Positions 1 to 9,160 of a stretch of DNA of 64,000 nucleotides are shown here, in pieces. The notes under the pieces are model-generated. The model worked only from the letters and a program-made list of their open reading frames with translations. It was not told the origin of the DNA and did no database searches. The stretch spans positions 1,550,001 through 1,614,000 of the forward strand of contig NZ_CP019344.1 of the NCBI RefSeq assembly GCF_002117125.1. The letters run 5' to 3'. Both the position numbers and the translations under genes were made by a program. The stretch comes from Nonlabens spongiae (GTDB taxonomy: Bacteria; Bacteroidota; Bacteroidia; Flavobacteriales; Flavobacteriaceae). Every line of letters starts with the position of its first letter. The stretch's first letter is position 1.

Positions 1-2011
1 CAAGCGCTACTTCTTTAATAGCATCATATCTACCTGATGCACCACTATGACCGCTATCCATATCAGTTTTGAATAATATCATACCCTCTCCCGTGTTAGA
101 CTCTCTCAACTTAGCCACCCATTTTGCGGGTTCCCAATATTGAACTTGACTGTCATGATAACCCGTGGTCACAAAAACGTTAGGATAAGCTTGCTTTTTA
201 ACCTGATCATAGGGAGAGTAGCTCAACATATAATCATAACTTTCCTTCAAGTTAGGATTCCCCCACTCGTCATACTCACCTGTGGTAAGCGGTATGGAAT
301 CATCTAGCATGGTAGTAACTACGTCCACAAAAGGCACAGCACTCAAAATACCATTATATAATTGCGGAGCCATATTCATAATAGCACCCATGAGCAAACC
401 TCCAGCTGAACCACCTGATGCGTATAGCTGCTTTGCACTGGTATACCGCTGCTCAATCAAATATTTACTGCATGCGATAAAATCTGTAAACGTATTGCGC
501 TTAGAAAACATTTTACCGTTTTCATACCATTCCCTCCCCAAATATTCTCCACCTCTCACATGAGCGATGGCAAAAACAAAACCTCGATCCAGCAAACTCA
601 ATCTAGAAAGTGAGAAATATGGATCTATGGTTGAGCCATAACTTCCATAACCGTAGATGAGCACGGGATTCTCCCCATTTTTTTCCATTCCTTTTTTGTA
701 GACGAGACTGATCGGAATTTTTTCTCCATCATCAGCGGTTGCCCAGATGCGTTCAGATTCATAATTCTCTGGGGAGAAATCTGGGTCTTCAATGGGCTGC
801 ATCTTGAGGATCACCTCTTCACGAGTCTCCATGTCAAATTCTACAATTGAAGGAGGAGTTGTGAGAGAATTATAGGTATACCTCAACTTTGTGGTGTCGT
901 AATTAAAATTGGCATTTGTGTATGCCGTATACGTTTCACTTGAAAAAGGCAGGAAATAATCTACCGTTCCATCCCAAGCCCTGATTCTAATGCGGTTCAA
1001 CCCATTAAAACGGTCTGAAATCACTAGAAATTTTCTAAAAATGTCAATATCTTCAAGCAAAACCTTAGGATCATGTGGAATCAAATCCTCCCAATTTTCC
1101 ATGCCAGGCATGGTTACGGGTGTGGTCATTACCTTAAAATTGTAAGCTCCATCCTTGTTCGTCATTATGTAGAACTTATCCTCATAATGCGATATGCTGT
1201 ATTCCATTTCTGGCTGTCGCACTTGGATAATCTGGAAGTCTTCTTGAGGCTGATCGGCATTGATAAATCTAACTTCGTCAGATAGTGTAGATGAAGACTT
1301 GATCATGATATACCGTTGCGACATGGTTTTGTACACGTAACAATTAAAAGTCTCCTCAGCCTCTTCAAATATCAATTCAGCAGTTTTAGGATCATCTCCC
1401 AGTCTGTATTTAAAGATTTGATTAGCACGAAGTGTCTGTGGATCTTTGCGCGTAAAGAACAAAGTTTTATTATCATTTGCCCATACTGCTGATCCTGTGG
1501 TTAGAGCTATTTCATTCTGAGAAATCTCGTCAGTCTCAAGATTTTTGACGTGAATGGTGTACTCCCTTCTACCCACGGTATCCACTCCGTAAGTAACAAG
1601 CCTATTGTCTGGCGAGACATTGAGCGAGGTGAGCTTGTAGTAATCGTGGCCTTTCGCCATTTTATTAACGTTGAACAAGAGTTCCACATCATCTGTCCCG
1701 TCCTTTCTTCTGTAGAAATAGGGATAGCTCTCTCCTATTTTCATCTTGCTGAAATACCAGTATCCATTTAGTAAATAAGGTACCGACTCATCATCTTCTT
1801 TGATACGCCCTTTGATTTCTTCAAACAGCATTTCTTTGAGATCGTTTGTATCAGCAGTCATTTGCTCGTAATAAGCATTCTCCTGATTCAAGTAGTCAAT
1901 AACCTCTGGCGCATCCCGTTCAGCCATCCATTGATAGTTATCCACACGCTGGTGCCCGTGTTTATCGTGAATAAAGGGTATCTTTTTGGCTACTGGAGGT
2001 TTAATGGACAT
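1..2011 (-). CDS. ptrB: S9 family peptidase (oligopeptidase B type), 3' end outside window
   Basis: A prolyl-oligopeptidase-family serine peptidase that would cut short peptides, probably after basic residues if it is true oligopeptidase B. The reading frame opens with ATG at 2011 (protein begins MSIKPPVAKKIPFIHDKHGH) and stays open to base 1, giving about 670 residues; the last part of the protein lies beyond the window. The N-terminal two thirds is the beta-propeller cap. The catalytic domain shows the YGYGSYG block, the HVRGG block, the nucleophile motif GGSAGG (encoded near 390-420) and the catalytic-His region DSGHSGASG close to base 1. No signal peptide is evident, so a cytosolic role is likely. 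It is transcribed away from ybaB, and an iterated palindrome lies in the gap between them. Confidence 0.93.
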   Translation of the reverse strand, partial: MSIKPPVAKKIPFIHDKHGHQRVDNYQWMAERDAPEVIDYLNQENAYYEQMTADTNDLKEMLFEEIKGRIKEDDESVPYLLNGYWYFSKMKIGESYPYFYRRKDGTDDVELLFNVNKMAKGHDYYKLTSLNVSPDNRLVTYGVDTVGRREYTIHVKNLETDEISQNEIALTTGSAVWANDNKTLFFTRKDPQTLRANQIFKYRLGDDPKTAELIFEEAEETFNCYVYKTMSQRYIMIKSSSTLSDEVRFINADQPQEDFQIIQVRQPEMEYSISHYEDKFYIMTNKDGAYNFKVMTTPVTMPGMENWEDLIPHDPKVLLEDIDIFRKFLVISDRFNGLNRIRIRAWDGTVDYFLPFSSETYTAYTNANFNYDTTKLRYTYNSLTTPPSIVEFDMETREEVILKMQPIEDPDFSPENYESERIWATADDGEKIPISLVYKKGMEKNGENPVLIYGYGSYGSTIDPYFSLSRLSLLDRGFVFAIAHVRGGEYLGREWYENGKMFSKRNTFTDFIACSKYLIEQRYTSAKQLYASGGSAGGLLMGAIMNMAPQLYNGILSAVPFVDVVTTMLDDSIPLTTGEYDEWGNPNLKESYDYMLSYSPYDQVKKQAYPNVFVTTGYHDSQVQYWEPAKWVAKLRESNTGEGMILFKTDMDSGHSGASGRYDAIKEVAL

Positions 2012-2110
2012 GAATTATTCCTTTAAAAAAATTTAAGCGCTGCAAGATATTAAAGTAAGTGAGAATTCAAACTCTAGGTAATTTGATGTCGAAAGGGTTT
2101 GTTTTTGGTA

Positions 2111-2126
2111 CGCTTTCGCGAAAGCG
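2111..2126. repeat. Iterated palindrome copy 1 (intergenic, complete)
   Basis: Perfect CGCTTTCGCGAAAGCG, followed by AGAC. It lies in the divergent gap between the oligopeptidase and ybaB, about 98 bp upstream of the ybaB start. Confidence 0.95.
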
Positions 2127-2182
2127 AGACCATCAAAACCGCATTTCACCTTATTATAACTGAACATTCATATTGCCTGCTG

Positions 2183-2190
2183 TAAATTTG
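2183..2190 (+). promoter_or_regulatory. Possible ybaB -7 box
   Basis: TAAATTTG matches the Bacteroidota TAnnTTTG -7 element and ends 18 bp before the ybaB ATG. No clear -33 TTG was found at the expected spacing. Confidence 0.35.
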
Positions 2191-2208
2191 TCAAAAAAGA
2201 ACACGACT

Positions 2209-2532
2209 ATGTTTGGAGATATGATGGGAATGATGGGTAAACTCAAGGAAACCCAAGAGAAAGTTGAAGCTACAAAAGCTCGCATGGATACGGTAATGGT
2301 CGCTGAAGAGTCTAGCGATTCCTTGTTAAAAACCACGGTGACCGCCAGCAGAAAAATCAAAACCATCGAGATCGCAGATGAGCTTCTAGAAGACAAGGAA
2401 CAACTGGAAGATTACCTGATCTTAACGCTCAACAAAGCTCTAAAAAAAGCTGGTGAGGTTTACGATCATGAGGTCGCAGCCGCGGCAAAGGATGGTATGC
2501 CTAACATTCCAGGGCTTGAAATGTTTAAATAG
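2209..2532 (+). CDS. YbaB/EbfC family nucleoid-associated protein
   Basis: A small DNA-binding protein of the YbaB/EbfC family, which forms dimers and coats the nucleoid. The start is placed at the ATG at 2209 ([18 protein letters not shown]), the methionine-rich opening usual for this family; an upstream in-frame ATG at 2173 would add 12 unusual residues. The 107-residue length is normal. The N-terminal helix is rich in K/E/Q and the end is [17 protein letters not shown]. It converges on the threonine aldolase gene with an 8-bp gap. It is not beside dnaX or recR here, the arrangement seen in many other bacteria. Confidence 0.9.
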   Translation: MFGDMMGMMGKLKETQEKVEATKARMDTVMVAEESSDSLLKTTVTASRKIKTIEIADELLEDKEQLEDYLILTLNKALKKAGEVYDHEVAAAAKDGMPNIPGLEMFK

Positions 2533-2540
2533 TATAGTGC

Positions 2541-3551
2541 TCAGCTAAAATTCTTGAACAACTGCAAAGCTTGCTCATGCAACTCTTGAGTATAATCGAG
2601 ATGCGTTACCAAACGCAATTTCCCCTGCCCCATGTTACTTATGATTAGATCATTTTTATCGCAGTAATTCATGACCGCCTGCTCATCGTTAACTTTAAAG
2701 ATGACGATATTGGTTTCTACCGGCTCTACCTTTTTCACGTAAGAAAGTTGAGAAAGATAATTGCCCAGTTCTATAGCACGTTTATGATCCTCAGCAAGGC
2801 GATCGATGTGGTGATCGAGTGCATAAATTCCTGCTGCTGCGATAAAACCTACTTGTCGCATACCGCCTCCCAAGACTTTGCGCACTCGCATGGCTTTTTT
2901 CATGAGTTCAGACTTACCCGTGAGAACTGTACCCAGCGGTATCCCCAGACCTTTTGAAAAACAAATTGAAATGGTGTCAAATAAGGTACCATATTCTTTG
3001 GGATCCTGATTTTTTGCAACAATAGCATTAAAAAGTCGCGCGCCATCCAGATGATAGCCCAAATCGTGTTTCTCACAAACTTCTTTAATCTCGTGAAAAG
3101 TAGACATCTCATAACAAGCGCCACCGCCTTTATTTGTTGTGTTCTCCACACAAACTAGAGTTGTTAATGGGCTGTGATAAAAATCAGGCGGGTTGATCGC
3201 CTCCTCTACCTGAGCCGCGGTAATCATACCACGATCACCGTCTAGTAATTTACAAGAGACACCACTATTAAAAGAAACACCACCACCTTCGTAATTGTAT
3301 ACATGTGCATATTTATCACAAATGAGTTGCTCACCCGGTTGCGTGTGCATCTTGATCGCTGCCTGATTTGCCATACTCCCAGTAGGAAAAAACAAAGCTT
3401 CATCTGTCCCAAAAAGTTCTGCAACCCGCCGTTCCAGCTCATTTACTGTGGGGTCTTCCTTGTATACGTCATCACCCACCTCGGCATTCATCATCGCGTG
3501 AAGCATTTCTGGAGTCGGCTTGGTTACCGTATCGCTTCTTAAATCTATCAT
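2541..3551 (-). CDS. ltaE: Low-specificity L-threonine aldolase
   Basis: A PLP-dependent enzyme that splits L-threonine or L-allo-threonine into glycine and acetaldehyde. The 336-residue length fits the family. The opening [16 protein letters not shown] is diagnostic, HLDGAR (residues 167-172) contributes to the cofactor site, and Lys200 in ICFSKGLG is the expected Schiff-base lysine. It is a single-gene unit transcribed away from prfB, with an iterated palindrome in the divergent gap. Confidence 0.95.
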   Translation of the reverse strand: MIDLRSDTVTKPTPEMLHAMMNAEVGDDVYKEDPTVNELERRVAELFGTDEALFFPTGSMANQAAIKMHTQPGEQLICDKYAHVYNYEGGGVSFNSGVSCKLLDGDRGMITAAQVEEAINPPDFYHSPLTTLVCVENTTNKGGGACYEMSTFHEIKEVCEKHDLGYHLDGARLFNAIVAKNQDPKEYGTLFDTISICFSKGLGIPLGTVLTGKSELMKKAMRVRKVLGGGMRQVGFIAAAGIYALDHHIDRLAEDHKRAIELGNYLSQLSYVKKVEPVETNIVIFKVNDEQAVMNYCDKNDLIISNMGQGKLRLVTHLDYTQELHEQALQLFKNFS

Positions 3552-3604
3552 TCTTCTATTTGATTTGAGGGCTGTATAAGTTTCAAGTGAAGTTTTGATT
3601 ATCT

Positions 3605-3620
3605 CGCTTTCGCGAAAGCG
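3605..3620. repeat. Iterated palindrome copy 2 (intergenic, complete)
   Basis: Perfect 16-bp copy in the divergent ltaE/prfB gap, about 65 bp upstream of the prfB -7 box. Confidence 0.95.
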
Positions 3621-3685
3621 TAAACTTAATAAGTATTATACTAATAAGTACTCATACCTAATCCATTACATGGCATGATAAATAG

Positions 3686-3693
3686 TATTTTTG
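3686..3693 (+). promoter_or_regulatory. prfB -7 promoter box
   Basis: TATTTTTG fits TAnnTTTG and ends 6 bp before the prfB ATG, so the mRNA leader would be very short or absent. The -33 element is not clear. Confidence 0.5.
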
Positions 3694-3699
3694 TAGGCT

Positions 3700-4806
3700 A
3701 TGATTACAGCAGAACAAATTAAGGATCTGGAAACGCGAGTGAGCAAGCTCAAGAATTATTTGCAGATTGATGCAAAGAAAATTGAAATTACTAACCTGGA
3801 GGAAAAAACCTTCTCACCTAATTTTTGGAACAATCCCAAAGATGCAGAGGCGATTATGAAGCAACTGCGTAATAAAAAACAGTGGACTACTGATTATAAT
3901 AATGCTGTGACACTGGTTGAAGACCTGGAAGTGCTGTATGAATTTTATAAGGAAAATGAGGCCACTGAAGAAGATGTATCCAGCAAATTTGAAGCTGCGC
4001 AAGACCTGATCGAGCGTCTAGAATTCAAAAACATGCTCTCTAACGAGGGTGATGACATGAGTGCCGTACTGCAAATTACCGCAGGAGCAGGTGGGACAGA
4101 GTCCTGCGACTGGGCTGAGATTTTAATGCGCATGTACATGATGTGGGCAGAAAAGAGCGGTTATAAGGTAAAGGAGCTGAATTTTCAGCCGGGTGATGTT
4201 GCAGGTATCAAAACCGTGACGCTGGAGATTGAAGGAGACTATAGTTTTGGCTGGTTAAAAGGTGAAAATGGCGTGCACAGACTGGTGCGTATTTCGCCTT
4301 TTGATTCAAATGCAAAAAGGCATACATCATTTGCATCAGTTTACGTGTATCCACTTGCTGATGATAGTATAGAAATAGACATCAATCCGGCAGACATTTC
4401 TTGGGACTTTGCACGATCCAGTGGCGCGGGTGGCCAGAACGTAAACAAGGTGGAAACCAAAGCAATTCTTACCCACCACCCTACGGGAATCGTAATTCAC
4501 AATTCTGAAACACGCTCACAGTTAGAGAATCGTGAGAAAGCTATGCAAATGCTTAAATCGCAACTTTTTGAAATAGAGCTTCAAAAACGCAACGCGGCTC
4601 GTGATGAAATCGAGGCTGGTAAAATGAAAATCGAGTGGGGATCGCAAATACGTAATTACGTTCTACACCCTTACAAATTGATCAAAGATGTGAGAACAAA
4701 TCACGAGACTGGAAATACAGATGCTGTTCTCAATGGTGATCTCGACGCGTTTTTGAAAGCTTACTTAATGGAAGATAGTAAGGACGAAGTCTCTAACGAA
4801 TTGTAG
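3700..4806 (+). CDS. prfB: Peptide chain release factor 2 (no programmed frameshift)
   Basis: RF2 releases the finished peptide at UGA and UAA codons. The codon-recognition SPF motif is at residues 199-201, and the catalytic GGQ at 244-246 (SSGAGGQNVNK). The 368-residue length is normal. In many bacteria prfB carries an in-frame UGA near codon 25 that needs a +1 shift. Here the corresponding stretch (NYLQIDAKK, residues 19-27) is read straight through with no stop, so the autoregulatory frameshift is absent. The Gln of GGQ is the usual target of PrmC, whose gene starts at the far end of this window. Confidence 0.97.
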   Translation: MITAEQIKDLETRVSKLKNYLQIDAKKIEITNLEEKTFSPNFWNNPKDAEAIMKQLRNKKQWTTDYNNAVTLVEDLEVLYEFYKENEATEEDVSSKFEAAQDLIERLEFKNMLSNEGDDMSAVLQITAGAGGTESCDWAEILMRMYMMWAEKSGYKVKELNFQPGDVAGIKTVTLEIEGDYSFGWLKGENGVHRLVRISPFDSNAKRHTSFASVYVYPLADDSIEIDINPADISWDFARSSGAGGQNVNKVETKAILTHHPTGIVIHNSETRSQLENREKAMQMLKSQLFEIELQKRNAARDEIEAGKMKIEWGSQIRNYVLHPYKLIKDVRTNHETGNTDAVLNGDLDAFLKAYLMEDSKDEVSNEL

Positions 4807-4914
4807 AGGCTATCCTCGCATAAGTTTTTACTATAACCGCTTTAACTTAAACTTAGCATATACAGCTTAAACCTGCGGGTGTTTCTCTAGTCCAACTTTG
4901 TAAAACAAAGACTC

Positions 4915-7374
4915 TTGAAAACACTATCCAGTTTAGCACTATTACTCTTTTCAGTATTCACGGTAGCTCAACAGCAGTACACAGTTAAAGGAAAATTAAT
5001 CGATAAAGCCTCTGGCGATCCTTTAGAATTTGCAACGGTATCATTTATAAGTGAAGATCCCAATCAATCACCTCAGGGAGGAGTAACTGATCTAGAGGGT
5101 AATTACACTTTTCAAATAAAGGAAGGTACCTATCAAGTACGCTGGGAATACATTACCTTCAAAAGTGTTACTCGCGAAAATGTAGTCATCGATAGCGATA
5201 CTAATTTTGGTTTGATGCAGCTGGAACAAGACGTGGCTGAGCTAGAAGCAGCTGTTGTAATTGCAGAGAAAACTACCGTTGACATAAGACTGGATAAAAA
5301 AATCTACAACATCGGTAAAGATCTAACCGTACGTGGTGGGTCAGCCAGTGATGTTCTCGATAACGTACCCAGTGTTTCCGTAGACGTAGAAGGTAATGTG
5401 GCCTTGCGTGGGAACGATAACGTAACCATCTTGATAGACGGTCGCCCCAGCGCTCTTGTAGGAATGAATGGTGCCGAAGCGTTAAGACAAATCCCAGCAG
5501 ATGCCATCGAGCGTGTAGAGGTGATCACATCACCTAGTGCTCGATACGATGCAGAGGGAACTGGTGGTATCTTAAACATTATCTTGAGAAAGGAATCTCT
5601 GCTAGGTTTTAATGGTAATGTCCAAGTTGAAACAGGAATCCCTGAGCGATACGGATTGAGCTTTAATGGAAATATTAGAAAAGGAGACTGGAATGTATTC
5701 ACAAATACAGGTATGCGTTACCGTACAACCCCTGGGAACGCCTCTAGTGATACGGAATACTTCTCTCCCACTGCTCAAAATAGATTTGTGGAGGAGCGCC
5801 GTGATTTTGATCGCTTGGGACGCAACTTTTTTACCAGCTTAGGCGTTCAGTATGACATTACCGACAATAGCAATATTATAGGAAACGTGGTTTATAGATA
5901 CGGCAACGATGATGATGTGACGACCAACACCATCGATCGATTTGACATCAATCGCAACCTTAATGAGGCCACACGAAGGATAGAACGTGAAGGGGAAAAT
6001 GAAGACGATATCCAGTTTACCATAGATTATAAGAATGATATCGACGAGGACGGTCAGAAACTCGTAGCCTCCCTGCAATATGGGATGGAGATTGAGGAGG
6101 AGATTGCAGATATTACAGAACGTGATGTGATACTTAATGAGTTGAATGACGATGAATTTCAAGTTCAGGATAGCGAGGAAAAAAATGCCTTACTTCAAGT
6201 TGATTATGAATTGCCCATAGGTGAGAACATCAATTTTGAAGCTGGGTATCGAGGGAATTATAGGGATATTACCAATTCGTTTTTCTTGAAAGAACGAGAC
6301 TTTCTCATTCCTGGTAATCCCTTTATAGAAGATGTAGGGTTGAACAACACCTTCAATTATGAAGAATTAGTTAATGCTCTCTACGTACAATATGGTCAGA
6401 AGATCGATAAGTTCAGTTTTCTTGCAGGTCTTAGATTTGAAAACACAAACGTGGATATCTTCCAAGAAACCACTCAAATCACTGACGAAAAAGATTACAG
6501 CAACCTATTCCCTACTCTTAATTTGAATTATGAGATCAAAGGAGGGGAAAGTTTTAGCCTGGGTTACAATAGACGTATAAGAAGACCTAGAGGAAGATTT
6601 CTCAATCCATTCCCTAGTAGAAGCAGCGAGAGCAATATTTTTCAAGGTAATGTTGACCTAGACCCTACATTTACTGATAACGTCGAGTTATCTTATATAA
6701 AAAGGTGGGGCGATGTCACCATTAGTAGTGCGGTATATTACAACCACAGTGAGGATAACTGGGAGCGTATTCAAGAAGATACAGGCGAGGTAACTGACAA
6801 TGGTGACCCTATCATTAGACGTATTCCTGTGAATTTATCTACAAACGAGCGCATAGGACTAGAAGTTACCTTATATTATAGACCGTTTAAATGGTGGACT
6901 ATCAACAGTGACTTTAACCTGTTCAATGAGCAAACTGATGGAGCATTTCAAAACCAAGACTTCAGCTTCAACAACACCACCTACTTCGCTCGACTCAATC
7001 AGAAGTTTGTTTTGCCTGGAAAAATCGACCTACAAAGCCGCATGAACTACCGCGGTGCTAGCCAGAATGCACAAGGTGATTCAAACGCTATATTGACTGT
7101 AAATCTTGCCGCGAGTAAGGATATTTGGGGAGATAAGGCTTCCATTACCGCAAGCGTGAGTGACCTATTTAATAGTCGTAGAAGGGAGAGTACCACAAGA
7201 GGTCAGGATATTATGGTAGATGGAACTGCAGTGCCCAGTTTTGTACAAAATAGTGAATTTCAGTGGCGTCAGCGTCAATTCATAATGACATTTGTCTACC
7301 GCTTCAATCAGAAAAAAGACAGAAGAGAGCAACGAGGTGATGATAATGGTGGTGATCTTGAATTTGAGGGCTAG
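4915..7374 (+). CDS. TonB-dependent receptor-like outer membrane beta-barrel protein
   Basis: An 819-residue outer-membrane protein. It begins at a TTG codon (4915) with a signal peptide (KTLSSLALLLFSVFTVAQ). A CarboxypepD_reg-like domain follows (about residues 22-105, VKGKLIDKASGDPLEFATV). Next is a TonB plug-like domain (about 125-230) with VLDNVPSVSVDVEGNVALRG and ITSPSARYDAEGTGGILNI. The C-terminal barrel is of the OMP_b-brl_3 type and ends in an unusual acidic/glycine tail (DDNGGDLEFEG). The substrate cannot be told: no SusD partner or metal-uptake gene is adjacent. The next gene is a small predicted barrel protein in the same direction, 86 bp on. Confidence 0.88.
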   Translation: MKTLSSLALLLFSVFTVAQQQYTVKGKLIDKASGDPLEFATVSFISEDPNQSPQGGVTDLEGNYTFQIKEGTYQVRWEYITFKSVTRENVVIDSDTNFGLMQLEQDVAELEAAVVIAEKTTVDIRLDKKIYNIGKDLTVRGGSASDVLDNVPSVSVDVEGNVALRGNDNVTILIDGRPSALVGMNGAEALRQIPADAIERVEVITSPSARYDAEGTGGILNIILRKESLLGFNGNVQVETGIPERYGLSFNGNIRKGDWNVFTNTGMRYRTTPGNASSDTEYFSPTAQNRFVEERRDFDRLGRNFFTSLGVQYDITDNSNIIGNVVYRYGNDDDVTTNTIDRFDINRNLNEATRRIEREGENEDDIQFTIDYKNDIDEDGQKLVASLQYGMEIEEEIADITERDVILNELNDDEFQVQDSEEKNALLQVDYELPIGENINFEAGYRGNYRDITNSFFLKERDFLIPGNPFIEDVGLNNTFNYEELVNALYVQYGQKIDKFSFLAGLRFENTNVDIFQETTQITDEKDYSNLFPTLNLNYEIKGGESFSLGYNRRIRRPRGRFLNPFPSRSSESNIFQGNVDLDPTFTDNVELSYIKRWGDVTISSAVYYNHSEDNWERIQEDTGEVTDNGDPIIRRIPVNLSTNERIGLEVTLYYRPFKWWTINSDFNLFNEQTDGAFQNQDFSFNNTTYFARLNQKFVLPGKIDLQSRMNYRGASQNAQGDSNAILTVNLAASKDIWGDKASITASVSDLFNSRRRESTTRGQDIMVDGTAVPSFVQNSEFQWRQRQFIMTFVYRFNQKKDRREQRGDDNGGDLEFEG

Positions 7375-7460
7375 ACATTAAGAATGCGATAACAAGTATT
7401 AACATTTCTGCAATTAAAGTAGTCTATTTACTAATCGACATTTGTTCAAAATTCTTAAAC

Positions 7461-7949
7461 ATGAAAAAGACAGTTTTTCTATTTATTGCTGCTCTAGCCG
7501 CAACATTTACTGCTAATGCTCAAGAAATTTCTAATAACGCAATCGGTCTTAGAGCTGGTGGTGGTGATGGCTTCGGGACTGAAGTTACTTACCAGAGATT
7601 ATTGAGTGCAAACAATAGACTTGAAATTGATCTAGGTCTTGAAACTGATGATGCTTATGATGCATTTCAACTAGCTGGTATCTATCAGTGGGTCTGGAAC
7701 ATCGATGGTGGATTCAACTGGTATGCTGGTCCGGGTGCTGGTATCTCGTTCATTGATTATGACGATGATGTCTTCGGAGATGATGACAGTAGTGAAACGG
7801 CACTTTTCCTCGCAGGTCAGGTAGGTATTGAATATAACTTTGATATCCCGTTACTATTGTCACTCGATACACGTCCAGCTATTTACTTTGGCGACAACCG
7901 TGACGATTTAGATTTCAACATCGCACTCGGTATCAAGTACCAATTTTAA
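7461..7949 (+). CDS. Small outer-membrane beta-barrel-like protein of unknown role
   Basis: 162 residues with a clear signal peptide (MKKTVFLFIAALAATFTANAQ). Short amphipathic strands and a C-terminal aromatic residue (ALGIKYQF) fit a small eight-strand porin-like barrel. An acidic loop (YDDDVFGDDDSSE) is conspicuous. No enzymatic motif is seen. A strong terminator follows directly. It may be co-transcribed with the upstream receptor gene or have its own promoter in the 86-bp gap. Confidence 0.8.
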   Translation: MKKTVFLFIAALAATFTANAQEISNNAIGLRAGGGDGFGTEVTYQRLLSANNRLEIDLGLETDDAYDAFQLAGIYQWVWNIDGGFNWYAGPGAGISFIDYDDDVFGDDDSSETALFLAGQVGIEYNFDIPLLLSLDTRPAIYFGDNRDDLDFNIALGIKYQF

Positions 7950-7970
7950 TTACACACCGATTTTAAATTG

Positions 7971-8004
7971 AAAAAGGAATCCCGTGCGGATTCCTTTTTT
8001 TTTT
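7971..8004. terminator. Bidirectional rho-independent terminator
   Basis: A 12-bp perfect stem (7971-7982 with 7988-7999), 5-base loop, and a run of T on the plus strand to 8004. The A-run on the left gives a U-tract for the minus strand too, so it can serve both the barrel gene and convergent bshA. Confidence 0.9.
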
Positions 8005-9148
8005 ATGCTACAGTTTCTGATTCGGATTTTTGCATAGCGTTTTCGTATAGTCGCTCGTATTGTGGGATGACAAGATTGATGTCAAATTGTTCCGCTTTCG
8101 CGAAAGCGGACTTTTTAAAAGCAACTAATCGATCATCTTCTTCTAGAATGTGAACGGCCTTTTGAGCCATCTCATCTATATTGCCCACATCGCTGGTAAA
8201 TCCAGAGATTCCGTTCTCATTTACCTCTGGCAACCCACCAGTATTTGAAGAAATTACCGGAGTGCGGTTAGCCATCGCTTCTAAGGCAGCCAGACCAAAA
8301 CTTTCCTTCTCACTAGGCAGCAAAAACAGGTCTGAAAAACAAAGAATCCGGTCGATCTCTGTACTGTTACCTACCCATTTTACTTTGTGTGACAACCCAT
8401 TCCTTCGGGTGTATTTTTCGGCTTCGGTACGTTCTGGCCCATCTCCTACCATAATTAAAATGGAAGGAATTTGCTCTGAAACCTTTTCAAAAATACGTAC
8501 TACATCCATGATGCGCTTCACTGGTCGCATGTTACTGATGTGCGTGATGATGCGCTCCTCAGGAAATGCCATCAAGCTACGGTCACAATCGGTAAACTCC
8601 GTTTTATAGCTGCTCATGTCTATAAAGTTGGGAACCACGTCTATTTCCCTTTTTATATCAAAAATATCAATGGTGTCGTCCTTCAAACTCTGCGACACAG
8701 AGGTCACCACATCACTCTTGTTAATACTGAACGTAACTGATGGTTTATAAATAGGATTACTTCCTACCAGTGTGATATCAGTTCCATGAAGTGTAGTTAC
8801 CATGGGCAAAGTGATATCGTGTTCTTTAAGCATTTGTTGCGCCATATAACCCGCATAAGCATGCGGGATCGCATAATGTACATGAAGCAATTCTATGTCA
8901 TGCTTTTGAACCACGTTTACCAACTTACTAGAAAGCGCCAGGTCATAAGGCTGATAATGAAACAGCGGGTATTCCTCTACGTCAACCTCATGGAAGTAAA
9001 TATTCTTAGTCAGCAACTCCAGTCTGACCGGTTGTTTGTAAGTCACAAAATGTACTTCATGACCTCTTTGCGCCAGCGAAGTTCCTAGCATCGTTGCGAC
9101 TACGCCACTCCCCCAAAAAGTCGGGTAACAAACTATTGCGATTTTCAT
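8003..9148 (-). CDS. bshA: N-acetyl-alpha-D-glucosaminyl L-malate synthase BshA
   Basis: A GT4 glycosyltransferase that makes GlcNAc-malate, the first step of bacillithiol synthesis. The opening MKIAIVCYPTFWGSGVVATMLG, HVHYAIPHAYAGYMAQQML, TTLHGTDITLVG and the C-terminal ExxxFGLAALEAMA donor-site block match BshA. The length is 381 residues. An iterated palindrome encodes SAFAKAEQF near the C-terminus. The gene lies 12 bp downstream of the GH3/serine-hydrolase gene, so the two are probably one operon. Confidence 0.95.
   Translation of the reverse strand: MKIAIVCYPTFWGSGVVATMLGTSLAQRGHEVHFVTYKQPVRLELLTKNIYFHEVDVEEYPLFHYQPYDLALSSKLVNVVQKHDIELLHVHYAIPHAYAGYMAQQMLKEHDITLPMVTTLHGTDITLVGSNPIYKPSVTFSINKSDVVTSVSQSLKDDTIDIFDIKREIDVVPNFIDMSSYKTEFTDCDRSLMAFPEERIITHISNMRPVKRIMDVVRIFEKVSEQIPSILIMVGDGPERTEAEKYTRRNGLSHKVKWVGNSTEIDRILCFSDLFLLPSEKESFGLAALEAMANRTPVISSNTGGLPEVNENGISGFTSDVGNIDEMAQKAVHILEEDDRLVAFKKSAFAKAEQFDINLVIPQYERLYENAMQKSESETVA
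8093..8108. repeat. Iterated palindrome copy 3 (in bshA, complete)
   Basis: Perfect copy, extended to 18 bp by a flanking C and G. Read as AFAKA in the bshA frame. Confidence 0.95.
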
Positions 9149-9160
9149 GATAAGAGCGGT

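Noticed and set aside
2111..2126. The iterated palindrome as a transcription terminator
   Set aside because: It has no T-run and 15 of 19 copies lie inside reading frames, several near the 5' end of essential genes.
5304..5702. A 132-residue minus-strand ORF inside the TonB-type receptor gene
   Set aside because: It is a shadow of the receptor's codon pattern, with no start context and no recognisable protein.
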